The translations under genes were made by a program, and so were the position numbers. Source: Winogradskyella sp. (lineage in GTDB: Bacteria; Bacteroidota; Bacteroidia; Flavobacteriales; Flavobacteriaceae). Taken from it: a DNA stretch of 44,697 nt. The notes under the pieces are model-generated. The model was not told the origin of the DNA and did no database searches. It was given only the letters and a program-made list of their open reading frames with translations. The stretch is from contig NZ_JABSST010000015.1 in NCBI RefSeq assembly GCF_013213975.1, positions 1-44,697 on the forward strand, written 5' to 3'. Every line of letters starts with the position of its first letter. The stretch's first letter is position 1. This document shows, piece after piece, positions 8,774 through 17,723 of this stretch.

Positions 8774-9131
8774 ATTGCACTTGGAATAAAATAATAGCAA
8801 TAGCCAAACATCCTATTGGTAATAGCCAGAGTAAAAACATAGAGTACTTTCCCCTAACTTTAGCCTTAAGGACATTTCTCTTTTTTCCGTTATAACGCAA
8901 CCAGTTTTTAAAAACAATAAAGCAGCTTATTAAACTAAATAATAACCAGAATTTAGTCATGGACATAATTGGTATATTCATTTGATTTGCAAATGCTAAA
9001 AAGAATGCTGAACATGCTAGATATAACGACAGTTCAAAAAGATTAATATAAAATAAAGCAATCTTTAAACTGATCTTACCCAAACTTTGTTTGTAGTAGT
9101 TAAAAACAGCTATATAGAAATTATCTAGCAT
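8772..9131 (-). CDS. Small hypothetical membrane protein
   Basis: 119 residues with three predicted membrane helices at about 33-50, 57-75 and 98-117, separated by a basic loop (RYNGKKRNVLKAKVRGKY). I do not recognise a family. Codon use and base composition match the neighbours, and no other long frame competes, so it is probably a real gene. It lies downstream of the DUF5689 gene on the same strand, but a minus-strand terminator at 9142-9175 separates them, so it is likely transcribed on its own. Confidence 0.6.
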   Translation of the reverse strand: MLDNFYIAVFNYYKQSLGKISLKIALFYINLFELSLYLACSAFFLAFANQMNIPIMSMTKFWLLFSLISCFIVFKNWLRYNGKKRNVLKAKVRGKYSMFLLWLLPIGCLAIAIILFQVQ

Positions 9132-9141
9132 TTGGTTGAAT

Positions 9142-9175
9142 TAAAAAAGCCATGCCTAAAAGAATAGACATGGCT
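9142..9175 (-). terminator. Intrinsic terminator after the DUF5689 gene
   Basis: On the minus strand AGCCATG (9169-9175) pairs with CATGGCT (9148-9154) across a 14-base loop and is followed by six T (9143-9148). It closes the receptor/DUF5689 operon. Confidence 0.75.
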
Positions 9176-9204
9176 CAAATTTATAACTTTTAAGTAACTA
9201 TTGC

Positions 9205-10623
9205 TTAGTTACCCGTAACAATTACATTATCGACGTGGTATCTGGTTGTTGCACTTGGATCAGAGCCTTCATAGAAGAATCCAATTACAGCTGTACCATC
9301 AACACAAGAAATATTCACAGGACCTACAGTTTCAAAATTTCCGAAAGTACTTGCAGGGCCAACAGGAATTGTAACATCTAAAATAGACCAAGTTGCTGTT
9401 GTTGGGTCACCAGCGTAATCTGTAGAAATCCAAACTGATAAGTTAGTACCATTATCAAAATTTGCTTGGATATCAAATGATAGTTCTTCACCAGTTGTCA
9501 TGTCCATATCAATTTCTGGTGTGACTAACCAAACATCTGCCTCATCATTATCTGAGTTAAATGCCGAAATTCTTGAGTAGAAGTTTCCACTGAAACTACT
9601 GATAAACCAATCCGTATCAGTACCACTAATGTTTATGTTATCCCAACCTTCAGAATTGTAAGTGCCAAATCCTTCAAAGTCTTCTTCATAGATTGCACTA
9701 CCTCCTCCAGAAGGACTTGTACACTCTAAGAAATCTGGATCACAACGCTCTGGGTTATCAAAATTGATGTCTTCAGGGGAATTCACAACAACATTATAAA
9801 CCTCTCCAAAGAAGTCTTTGGTTAAAATTGCATTCATACTCCCTCTTCCTGCTGGTAAGGTCAAGGCTTTAAAATCTGAAAAAGTACTTGTACTGAAAAT
9901 TACAGCGGCAGCAGCAGAACAGCTTTCTAAAGTACGTTCGCCATCAAACTCATCTGATGGCTCAGCAGCATAAGTTTGTGCATTATCACCAACGATATTT
10001 CTGTTAAACTGTACATCTGGTAATTGGATGAATAAGTTAGTCTTATCATCTGAAAATTCAGAGAAATCTAGTGGCATTGGCACTAAGGTTTGAACTGTTG
10101 CAGATCTGAGAATGATATCACTTTCTGCAGCAGAAGGAATTTTATCTACCTCATTTCCATTTAATGCTCCAAGCGTTAATACACCATTAGTGATACCAAC
10201 TGATAAACCATTAAGTTTTACGTAGACCTTTCGACCTGGTTCGTAACGAACAAATAATGGGTTAACATCAATTAATAATTTAATGCCTATTGTTGGATTT
10301 TCGAAATTGTCTTGAATGATAATTTCTTCAAAGAAATTTCCACCTTCATCAGATGATACAACAAATCCTTCCATGTATATAGGAGCTTCACTGAATGTAT
10401 ACGAATACGTTGTTTCTTCATCAGTATAGTCTAACGATGTATTATCCTGTGCTTGTGCTAATTCACCAGCAAGTGCACTAATCTGTACCTTAGCATTTTC
10501 AGGAATATTAGGTTCAACAACAGATGTGTCAGGTGTGTTAAATTCATCATCTTGCACACAAGCTGTAAATACTACTAAGCTTAGGAGTAGTATTATGATT
10601 TTGTTAATTTGTAAAGTCTTCAT
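9205..10623 (-). CDS. DUF5689 lipoprotein with C-terminal choice-of-anchor J domain
   Basis: About 472 residues from the preferred ATG (10621-10623), which gives a lipoprotein signal ending in VVFTAC with the lipidated Cys at 22. An ATG at 10650 would add nine polar residues in front. The N-terminal half is DUF5689 (YMEGFVVSSDEGGNFFEEIIIQD, VKLNGLSVGITNGVLTLG), an OB-like surface domain seen mainly in Bacteroidota. The C-terminal part (YEEDFEGFGTYNSEGWDNI..., DVWLVTPEIDMD) is a jelly-roll choice-of-anchor J / cleaved-adhesin-like domain that probably binds a ligand. It lies 34 bases downstream of a TonB-dependent receptor and is likely its surface-exposed partner, analogous to SusD in position but not in fold. 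The ligand is not known. Confidence 0.88.
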   Translation of the reverse strand: MKTLQINKIIILLLSLVVFTACVQDDEFNTPDTSVVEPNIPENAKVQISALAGELAQAQDNTSLDYTDEETTYSYTFSEAPIYMEGFVVSSDEGGNFFEEIIIQDNFENPTIGIKLLIDVNPLFVRYEPGRKVYVKLNGLSVGITNGVLTLGALNGNEVDKIPSAAESDIILRSATVQTLVPMPLDFSEFSDDKTNLFIQLPDVQFNRNIVGDNAQTYAAEPSDEFDGERTLESCSAAAAVIFSTSTFSDFKALTLPAGRGSMNAILTKDFFGEVYNVVVNSPEDINFDNPERCDPDFLECTSPSGGGSAIYEEDFEGFGTYNSEGWDNINISGTDTDWFISSFSGNFYSRISAFNSDNDEADVWLVTPEIDMDMTTGEELSFDIQANFDNGTNLSVWISTDYAGDPTTATWSILDVTIPVGPASTFGNFETVGPVNISCVDGTAVIGFFYEGSDPSATTRYHVDNVIVTGN

Positions 10624-10657
10624 TTTTTGTAATTTATTTTGTTCTGACATAGCTTTT

Positions 10658-13543
10658 TTAGAATCTTACGTAAACATTAAGGTAATACGTTGTACCATTT
10701 CCATAGAAATATCTTGGACCAAAAACAGGACCATTAGCTCTAGACTGGTCTTCTTGCATGCGTCTGAAGTTAGCTAAACGCGATTGCTCAAAACCACCTG
10801 TTTTATACTGTTTATTAAAAACATTATTGATGGTCGCAAAGAAACCAACGAAGTAATCTTTGATTTTCCAAGATTTACCACCTATTATATTTACTAACAT
10901 ATAGTCGTCAAATTGTTCTTGCCTTAATAAATCTCTTGCAACATCAGCATCATAGTCGTTAAACGTGTTACCATCAAAATCCGAAGTAAAATTAGCAGAT
11001 CTTGCTAGGTTACTTACGTCTACATAAGCGTTAGAGAAAAAGTTTGACGTTATTCCAATATTCCAGAAGTCAGGATCTCTATATTCGAAACCAATTTGGT
11101 AAGCACGTTCTGGTCCACCAGCAACATGGTAACCGTCTAATTGTGTTGTTCCATCACCAAATCTCACTTCTGTTCCTATATCACTTCTATTTTGGAAATC
11201 TACACTGGTTAAATATAAATTTGGATTATTTTGGAAGGTATACTGCCCTATAGAAGCAGCCCCTTTTAATTTGATGGTTGGGGTTATCTGAGCTTCAATA
11301 CCTAATTCTACACCAACATGTCTGCGTTCTATGTTCGTTAGGATTTCTTGCACAAATGCATCACCCGTATCAACACCTAGACCAGCTAAGTCTTCTGTAA
11401 AATAGAATCCTATATCTGAACCATCTCGGAAACCAGAATAAAAACCTGTAACTCTAGCTTTCACTTTTGGTGATCTAAAAATGTAACTGACATCTACAGA
11501 TTGTACTTTTTCACTCTCTAATCCAATAGTCGTAGCGTTAGATTGTCTAGCATTACTAAATGCGTTTCTAATAGCAGGTGCTTTTGTAAAATAGCTTCCA
11601 TTTACATCAATCAAATGTTTACCTGTTACCTTATAAGTAAATCCACCTTTTACACCATAGTTAGAGAAACTTAATTCTTCACTATTACCAAATGACCCAT
11701 CTCTTCCATCACCTTGGAAGAATCCATTTTCGTAAAGACCATTTCTTTGATACGTGGTTTGTGATAAACTAACACCAGCGTAAAAATCAACTTTGTTGTA
11801 TTTAAATTGTGCTTGTGCAAATCCACTTATTACATCAGCATTAATCTCATAATTGTACTTGTACCGATCACCTTCAACTGCAATTCTGTTAGGGTTTCTT
11901 ACATCAGACTGTGCAAGGTTTGCAGCAACTTCATCACTAATAGTAGAGTTTGCATCTTCCTCCGCAAAGAAATCAACGTCTAAATACCCAGTGCCACCAA
12001 GTAAATCTTCAACTCTTGCGAAGTTTTCACTTTTTAAGCTTCGGTAATTAATAGCGGCATTTAATCTAATATTATCTGCTAATTCAGCATCTAAGATAGA
12101 ATTGAACGTTAATTGCTGGTCTTTTACAACATCTGCTTGGAGAACATATAAAGAGTTCCCTCCTTGCGCTCTTAATGTGGCATTACCTTCGTAAAGTGCG
12201 TTCCAATCCCATTGACCATCATTGATAAAATCTTGCTCTGCTAGGTAAGCCTGCTGATAATCAAAAGCTGTTGGGTTAGCATCTTGTAAAAAGAAGCTAG
12301 GTAGGTTTTGATAATACATTGGGTCTGGGTTACGTGCACCACCTAAATAAGCATTCTCACCATTTATAGTTACTAATCGTGTACCTCCATTATCGATTCT
12401 TGTATTGGCAATTTCACCAAACTGATAAGCGACGTTAGTGTTAAGCTTCACTTTTGAATTAATATTCCAATAGTGATTTAACATTAATATTGGCTCATTC
12501 GTTTCACGAATTCTAGAGTTACGGATATCTCCATTTAAAGTTCCCCAAAATGGATTGTATTGTCTTCCTTTAAGATTAAATACTTCTTCAGTTATAGCTG
12601 TAGATCGACCACGTCTGTTTTGTGCGTAGATTCCAGTAAAGTTAAGGCTATGTTGATCGTTAATTTGTTTTTCAACCGCTACAAAAAGTGAATTGGCATC
12701 GTATAACGTTCCTTCAATATACCCTTCGTTTCCAAAACGTCTAGAGCCTAAAACAGAATAAGACCAGCCACCTTCTAATAATCCAGAGCTGTAGCTTCCC
12801 ATAACTCTGCCAGTATAACTTCTATTAGCAGAGGCATAAGAAACGCGTCCTCCACGTCTATATTTAGAGGCGCGCATTACAATGTTATTTGTACCAGCTA
12901 AGTCTCCAAAGTTGTAGTCATTTGCAGACATTCCCATTGAAAATTCTTGGTTACGCTGCACATCGTTTAAGCCTCCCCAATTTGCCCATTGTGGTCTACC
13001 ATTAAACTGTTTGTTCATTTCAACACCATTGACAAGTACTTTTCCATTGGCGTTATCTAAACCTCTTGGTCTAAAGAATGTTGCACTAAAATCAAACGCG
13101 GCAGCACTAAGAAATACATCTCTGGAAGCTTGTAAAAGACCAGAAATGTTATCGGTTAAACCGTCATCTTCACTGTTTAGGTTGGCATCTGAGATTGAAA
13201 TAACAAATAAATCTTTCTTGTCGCTTGTGTCAAAATCTAGCGTCATTCCGCTGATATCAACAGTTTGCCCTTCATTGACAATAATTGGATAGCGTTTTGT
13301 AGTATATCCAATCTTTTCAATTTTCAGGACTTGTTCTCCTAATGGCACATTTTGAGTAAAACTAAACTCACCCTTACCGTCTGTTTTTTTGGTTTGTCCA
13401 GTTTCTTCAATGGTAATAGTTACATCAGGAATTGGTTCTCCTGTGGTTCCATCCAAAACGCTTCCTTTAACAACAGTTTGTTGTGCAAAACTTGTTAGAG
13501 AAAAAGCTATTCCAAATAGAAAGAGTAAAAAACTTTTTTTCAT
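10658..13543 (-). CDS. TonB-dependent receptor with carboxypeptidase-like regulatory domain
   Basis: 961-residue outer-membrane transporter. The order is signal peptide ending SFAQQ, N-terminal regulatory beta-sandwich (VVKGSVLDGTTGEPIPDVTITIEETG, about residues 24-105), plug domain (about 115-230, with a RPRGLDNANGKVLVNG segment), then the barrel, ending in the aromatic-terminated strand YYLNVYVRF expected for outer-membrane insertion. It has no SusC-type signature partner, and the next gene is a DUF5689 lipoprotein. The divergent gene is a secreted endonuclease/phosphatase-fold enzyme. The -7 element at 13601 lies upstream. Substrate is inferred only from neighbours: nucleic-acid fragments, nucleotides or a phosphorylated compound. 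Confidence 0.94.
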   Translation of the reverse strand: MKKSFLLFLFGIAFSLTSFAQQTVVKGSVLDGTTGEPIPDVTITIEETGQTKKTDGKGEFSFTQNVPLGEQVLKIEKIGYTTKRYPIIVNEGQTVDISGMTLDFDTSDKKDLFVISISDANLNSEDDGLTDNISGLLQASRDVFLSAAAFDFSATFFRPRGLDNANGKVLVNGVEMNKQFNGRPQWANWGGLNDVQRNQEFSMGMSANDYNFGDLAGTNNIVMRASKYRRGGRVSYASANRSYTGRVMGSYSSGLLEGGWSYSVLGSRRFGNEGYIEGTLYDANSLFVAVEKQINDQHSLNFTGIYAQNRRGRSTAITEEVFNLKGRQYNPFWGTLNGDIRNSRIRETNEPILMLNHYWNINSKVKLNTNVAYQFGEIANTRIDNGGTRLVTINGENAYLGGARNPDPMYYQNLPSFFLQDANPTAFDYQQAYLAEQDFINDGQWDWNALYEGNATLRAQGGNSLYVLQADVVKDQQLTFNSILDAELADNIRLNAAINYRSLKSENFARVEDLLGGTGYLDVDFFAEEDANSTISDEVAANLAQSDVRNPNRIAVEGDRYKYNYEINADVISGFAQAQFKYNKVDFYAGVSLSQTTYQRNGLYENGFFQGDGRDGSFGNSEELSFSNYGVKGGFTYKVTGKHLIDVNGSYFTKAPAIRNAFSNARQSNATTIGLESEKVQSVDVSYIFRSPKVKARVTGFYSGFRDGSDIGFYFTEDLAGLGVDTGDAFVQEILTNIERRHVGVELGIEAQITPTIKLKGAASIGQYTFQNNPNLYLTSVDFQNRSDIGTEVRFGDGTTQLDGYHVAGGPERAYQIGFEYRDPDFWNIGITSNFFSNAYVDVSNLARSANFTSDFDGNTFNDYDADVARDLLRQEQFDDYMLVNIIGGKSWKIKDYFVGFFATINNVFNKQYKTGGFEQSRLANFRRMQEDQSRANGPVFGPRYFYGNGTTYYLNVYVRF

Positions 13544-13600
13544 ACCTATTTTAAAAATTGATTGTTACAGTAGATTAAATTAAAGTTATTTAAGGGGGTG

Positions 13601-13608
13601 CAAAGGTA
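13601..13608 (-). promoter_or_regulatory. -7 element of the TonB receptor/DUF5689 operon
   Basis: The minus strand reads TACCTTTG, a strong Bacteroidota -7 match, 57 bases before the receptor start codon. No clean TTTG was found at the expected -33 spacing. Confidence 0.55.
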
Positions 13609-13628
13609 CATCATTTATAATAATTACA

Positions 13629-13636
13629 TACTTTTG
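13629..13636 (+). promoter_or_regulatory. -7 element of the secreted endonuclease gene
   Basis: TACTTTTG matches TAnnTTTG, 45 bases before the start codon. It lies only 20 bases from the -7 element of the divergent receptor operon, so the two promoters overlap back to back and could share a regulator. Confidence 0.5.
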
Positions 13637-13681
13637 GCAAGCAATTTGCTTAGAATATAACAATTAGATAATATATCAATC

Positions 13682-14737
13682 ATGAAAATACTAAAATCCC
13701 TTCTTTTGACCCTTGCAATGATTTGTATTTCAAGTGTTTGGTCACAAGAAAAACGTTTTAAAATTCATACTGTAGCATTCTACAATTTAGAGAATCTATT
13801 TGACACCATCAATGATCCTTTAAAATATGATGAGGCAAGTCCAATCATGGAGATGAAGGCTAATCGTTCTGAGGTCTACCAGAAAAAGATCAAAAATATG
13901 GCTCGAGTTATTGCTAATATTGGAACTGATATGGCAAAAAACTCCCCAGCTGTCATTGGTGTTTGTGAAATAGAGAATAGAGATGTTCTTGAAGATTTAA
14001 TTAACGATCCACTGTTGTTAGGTAAAGACTATGGTATCATACATTATGATGGACCAGACCGCCGAAGCATTGACGTTGCCTTATTATACCAAAAAGCGCT
14101 CTTTAAACCCATAGATTCAAGCTCACATGAATTATTAATTTACGACGATGTTACTAGAAAGCGTGTATACACAAGAGATCAGTTGTTGGTGAGTGGAGAA
14201 CTTGATGGGGACCTTATTCATATTCTTGTTAATCATTGGCCTTCAAGAAGTGGTGGTGAAGCTAGGAGTCGGTCTAAACGAGTAGGAGCTGCAAAGCTTA
14301 ATAAACGACTCATAGATTCTTTACAATCCATAGATCCTTATGCAAAGATTTTTACAATTGGCGATTTAAATGATGATCCAACAAATGAAAGTGTAAAGAA
14401 GGTGTTGAAAGCTAAAAAAGATAAGAAGAAAGTACCTTTTAAAGGTATCTATAATCCTTATGAAAAAATGTTTACTGAAAAAGGCTGGGGAACGACTGCT
14501 TACAGAGATGCTTTGAGTTTATTTGATCAAATAATGATGACAAAGCCTTTGTTAAATGAAGATTATTCTTCCTTTAGATTTTGGAAAGCTGGAATCTATA
14601 ATCCGTCATATATGTTCAACAAGCGTGGGCGTTATGAAGGTTATCCCTTCAGAAGTTTTGCTGATGGAGGTTTTACGGGCGGCTTTAGTGATCACTTTCC
14701 AGTGTATGTTTATCTCATAAAGGAAGTCAAAGAATAG
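13682..14737 (+). CDS. Secreted endonuclease/exonuclease/phosphatase-family enzyme
   Basis: 351 residues with a Sec signal peptide (cleavage near SVWSQ). The DNase I-like fold motifs are all present: AFYNLENLFD (Asn35, Glu37), GVCEIENR (metal-binding Glu), NHWPSRSGG (His), TIGDLNDDP (Asp-x-Asn), a DQIMMTK segment and the C-terminal SDHFPV Asp-His pair. The enzyme should therefore be a metal-dependent phosphodiesterase or phosphatase acting outside the cytoplasm. Sequences of this subtype are annotated as endonucleases or as the catalytic part of extracellular nucleases such as ExeM. It is divergent from the TonB receptor/DUF5689 operon, which suggests cleavage of a polymeric phosphoester substrate before uptake. 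A long perfect hairpin terminator follows. Confidence 0.92.
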   Translation: MKILKSLLLTLAMICISSVWSQEKRFKIHTVAFYNLENLFDTINDPLKYDEASPIMEMKANRSEVYQKKIKNMARVIANIGTDMAKNSPAVIGVCEIENRDVLEDLINDPLLLGKDYGIIHYDGPDRRSIDVALLYQKALFKPIDSSSHELLIYDDVTRKRVYTRDQLLVSGELDGDLIHILVNHWPSRSGGEARSRSKRVGAAKLNKRLIDSLQSIDPYAKIFTIGDLNDDPTNESVKKVLKAKKDKKKVPFKGIYNPYEKMFTEKGWGTTAYRDALSLFDQIMMTKPLLNEDYSSFRFWKAGIYNPSYMFNKRGRYEGYPFRSFADGGFTGGFSDHFPVYVYLIKEVKE

Positions 14738-14770
14738 GAAGAGGCTACAGAAGACCAAGAAAATAGATTA

Positions 14771-14808
14771 AAAAGAAAAGCGCAAACTAAAGTTTGCGCT
14801 TTTCTTTT
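14771..14808. terminator. Strong bidirectional terminator
   Basis: Perfect inverted repeat: arm AAAAGAAAAGCGCAAAC (14771-14787), loop TAAA, and the complementary arm ending in a T run at 14808. A-rich and T-rich flanks allow it to act in both directions, for the endonuclease gene and for the convergent cytochrome b-like gene. Confidence 0.92.
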
Positions 14809-15236
14809 TAACTAAACCAAAGATTCCAAGGAATCATATATAAAACTAAAGCCAATGCTATGGTATAAAAGGTAGCAAGGACTTTAAATTTAGGTTTAGA
14901 GACGAGTTTCTTTTTATGTTTAGAATATCCTATTGTTACGAGAGCCACAGCAATAATCATAGTTGTAGGATGTTCTACCGCTAATTTTCGAATAGCTCCA
15001 TTCTTCATAACTTCTCCAACACCCATCTCATCAAAATAGCCTTTAGAGAACCATAAAATTATACCTAATAGTAATTGAATATGCATGGTAATAAGAGCAA
15101 ATAACGAAATCCGGAAATCTTTAGCATCAAATTCCTTGTCGCCAAAAAACTTAATCAGTGCATTGAGTGTGGCGAGCACTAAAACGACGAGGACCAGATA
15201 AGCCCATTTAGAATGTAAAAATTGTAAGGTATCCAT
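14808..15236 (-). CDS. Cytochrome b-like four-helix membrane protein
   Basis: 142 residues with four predicted membrane helices (about 10-28, 42-63, 88-105 and 118-139). Histidines sit at 8, 52, 89 and 107, close to helix ends, in contexts such as MHIQLLLG and VEHPTTM, which resemble axial haem ligands. Flavobacterial relatives are usually labelled cytochrome B, but no experimental basis is known to me, and haem binding here is inference. The gene is 57 bases downstream of pbpC on the same strand and may be co-transcribed with it. Confidence 0.75.
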   Translation of the reverse strand: MDTLQFLHSKWAYLVLVVLVLATLNALIKFFGDKEFDAKDFRISLFALITMHIQLLLGIILWFSKGYFDEMGVGEVMKNGAIRKLAVEHPTTMIIAVALVTIGYSKHKKKLVSKPKFKVLATFYTIALALVLYMIPWNLWFS

Positions 15237-15292
15237 AATACTATTGCTGTTTATTAGAACAAAAATAAAGATTTAGGGATTAAGAATCTCTC

Positions 15293-17644
15293 TTAATTAA
15301 CAATTGTAATTTTGTGTTGTAATTCGTTGCCTAAATTATCAACTACTGTAAGGATATGTTCCCCTTCTTTAGGTATTATGGCAAAATCATGAATATCTTT
15401 TGTGCTTCCAACATAGGTATCGTCGATGTACCAAAACAATACAGACTCTGGTGCAGAGTGCGCTACTTTAAGGACCAGTTCATTAGTTGTTCCATCAAAA
15501 TCTTTGGGTAAGAAAATGGTGTTTTGCTGATTTGGATATATAAATTCCATAGTAATCCTAGATTCTTGGGTGCAGTCGGATCGGTAAGGCGGGAGATCCT
15601 TATAGTAAGGGTCTCTATTTTTATAATAATACGCCTGTAAAGGAGGTAAAGAAAACCAAGCCGTTGAAGTTATACTTCTGAGATCAGAACATGACGAATT
15701 TACTTGATAGTTATTAGTTGCATCTAGATGCACCAACTTATGAAACGGGCAAGGTGGGGTTTTTTGCCCACTGGTTTGGATAAACCTTAATTCAACATCA
15801 TCACATATAGTAGAAGCTCGGTATCCACTTTTTTTACAAATTCCAACTTCTAGCATTTCGTCATAAGGTTTACTGAACCATTCACTTTTAGGCAATAGCT
15901 TAAAAATATCGAACAGAATAGGAGCTGCTGTCTCCACACCGACTAAACCAGGTCGTCCTTCGCCATCGGCATTACCGACCCAAATACCAACCACATAATC
16001 CGTAGTAGCTCCAATGGCCCAAGCATCTCTATATCCAAAACTTGTCCCTGTTTTCCAAGCAATGTCTTGAGCGGAATCATAAAGGTCCCAACTTTCATCA
16101 GATTCTGGCCTATTTACTTGTTTCATACTGTCGAAGGTTAGAAATATGGATGCTGCATCATATATTGTTTTTTCGTTCTTAAGAATTCCAAAATCAACAT
16201 TTTGATTGAAAAGAAATGAGGGTTCAACAAATTCATTCGTAAAATACTGGCTTGAATTATCATTAAAATGGTTGAGCGTGCCAGCCATGGCAGCATAACT
16301 CTTAGATAAATCCCAAAGGTTACTTTCGGCTCCACCCAAAATTAAAGATAATCCGTAATGATTAGCATCATATTTAAGATCTTTAAGTTGAAGTTGATCC
16401 AAATAGTGGTAAAACCGATCCAAGCCAAAGTTCTGTAGCATTCTTACAGCGGGCACATTTAAGGATCTTGATAAGGCTTCATTTGCTGGCACAGCACCAT
16501 CATAGGTTTTATTAAAATTTTCAGGCTGATAACTTCCAAATTGCGTCGGAACATCTGGAATTAAGGTATGAGATAATAAATCACCCGAATCTAACATTGC
16601 TGCATAAAGAAATGGTTTTAAGATACTTCCTGTACTTCTTGGCTTATCAATAATATCTACACTTTTTTGATGTGTTTTGTCAGTAGGAGAATTACCAATA
16701 TAAGTTAGGACTTGTCTTGTTTTTACGTCTAAAACTAAAACAGAAAGATTATAGATTTCATTTTGTTTTAATTGGTTGTAATGTTGTGTTACAATGCGAT
16801 TAGCCTGTTCTTGCAAGTTGGTCTGAATTGTTGTTTTTATGCGCTTTCCTTTGTGAGATTTAGCAATCTTTTGAAGTAAATGAGGTGCTATCTGTGGTAA
16901 GGAATATGGTTTTTGAGGCAAGCTTTCTGCCACTGATAACTTGTAAGTGAGCTCATCTATTATTCGATTGTCATACAGTTTTTTTAACAAACGATTACGC
17001 TTATCTAATAATCGCTTTTGATTTTTACCAGGATAGATCAAACTCGGAGCATTGGGTAATACAGCAAGTGTTGCGCTTTCTGCCCATGATAGATTTGATG
17101 CACTGCGATTAAAATAGCGCCAAGCAGCAGCATCAAGACCCACAATATTACCGCCAAATGGAGCATGACTAGTATAGAGTTTTAATATTTCATCTTTGGA
17201 AAGTCTTAATTCTAAACGAGTAGCTAAAATGAGTTCTTTAAGTTTCTCTGTGTAGGTTCTGGCTTTTCCTTGTCGTGACAGTCTAATTACCTGTTGTGTG
17301 ATGGTACTTCCTCCACGTTTCACAGATCCAGAGCTTATATTTTCCTGAAGTGCCTTAAAAATTGAAATGGGATTAAACCCTGGATGCTTGTAAAAGTATT
17401 CGTCTTCAAATGCAAGAATACAGGTTTTGAATTTTTCAGGTATGTGTTCTGTCTCAGGAAATCTCCACTGACCATCATCAGCTATAATTGCGCCTAATAG
17501 TTCATCGTTATTACCAGTTATTACTGTAGCTTGTGGGTCGGTAAATAAATTTTTAGGCAGTGAGAAATAATAGAGCACTAATAGAACAATAATCACTATT
17601 GATTTTATCCTATTTTCTCTTATATATCTGATTGACCTATACAT
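15293..17644 (-). CDS. pbpC: Penicillin-binding protein 1C
   Basis: 783 residues. The order is a membrane anchor (about 14-30), a GT51 transglycosylase domain with FEDEYFYKHPGF (catalytic Glu at about 80) and GGSTITQQVIRL (112-122), and a transpeptidase domain with SILK at 340-343, SLN at 394-396 and KTG at 531-533. A C-terminal BiPBP_C domain starts at about 690. All catalytic motifs are intact, so it should polymerise and possibly crosslink peptidoglycan in the periplasm. PBP1C genes are commonly next to an alpha-2-macroglobulin gene (pbpC/yfhM in Escherichia coli). Here such a gene sits 4.5 kb away on the same strand at 22161-27746. Confidence 0.96.
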   Translation of the reverse strand: MYRSIRYIRENRIKSIVIIVLLVLYYFSLPKNLFTDPQATVITGNNDELLGAIIADDGQWRFPETEHIPEKFKTCILAFEDEYFYKHPGFNPISIFKALQENISSGSVKRGGSTITQQVIRLSRQGKARTYTEKLKELILATRLELRLSKDEILKLYTSHAPFGGNIVGLDAAAWRYFNRSASNLSWAESATLAVLPNAPSLIYPGKNQKRLLDKRNRLLKKLYDNRIIDELTYKLSVAESLPQKPYSLPQIAPHLLQKIAKSHKGKRIKTTIQTNLQEQANRIVTQHYNQLKQNEIYNLSVLVLDVKTRQVLTYIGNSPTDKTHQKSVDIIDKPRSTGSILKPFLYAAMLDSGDLLSHTLIPDVPTQFGSYQPENFNKTYDGAVPANEALSRSLNVPAVRMLQNFGLDRFYHYLDQLQLKDLKYDANHYGLSLILGGAESNLWDLSKSYAAMAGTLNHFNDNSSQYFTNEFVEPSFLFNQNVDFGILKNEKTIYDAASIFLTFDSMKQVNRPESDESWDLYDSAQDIAWKTGTSFGYRDAWAIGATTDYVVGIWVGNADGEGRPGLVGVETAAPILFDIFKLLPKSEWFSKPYDEMLEVGICKKSGYRASTICDDVELRFIQTSGQKTPPCPFHKLVHLDATNNYQVNSSCSDLRSITSTAWFSLPPLQAYYYKNRDPYYKDLPPYRSDCTQESRITMEFIYPNQQNTIFLPKDFDGTTNELVLKVAHSAPESVLFWYIDDTYVGSTKDIHDFAIIPKEGEHILTVVDNLGNELQHKITIVN

Positions 17645-17723
17645 AGACTATACAAAGGCGATTTTAATTACTATTTTAATGAAAAGATATAATGATTACT
17701 AAACAACTTATATATATTTAAAC

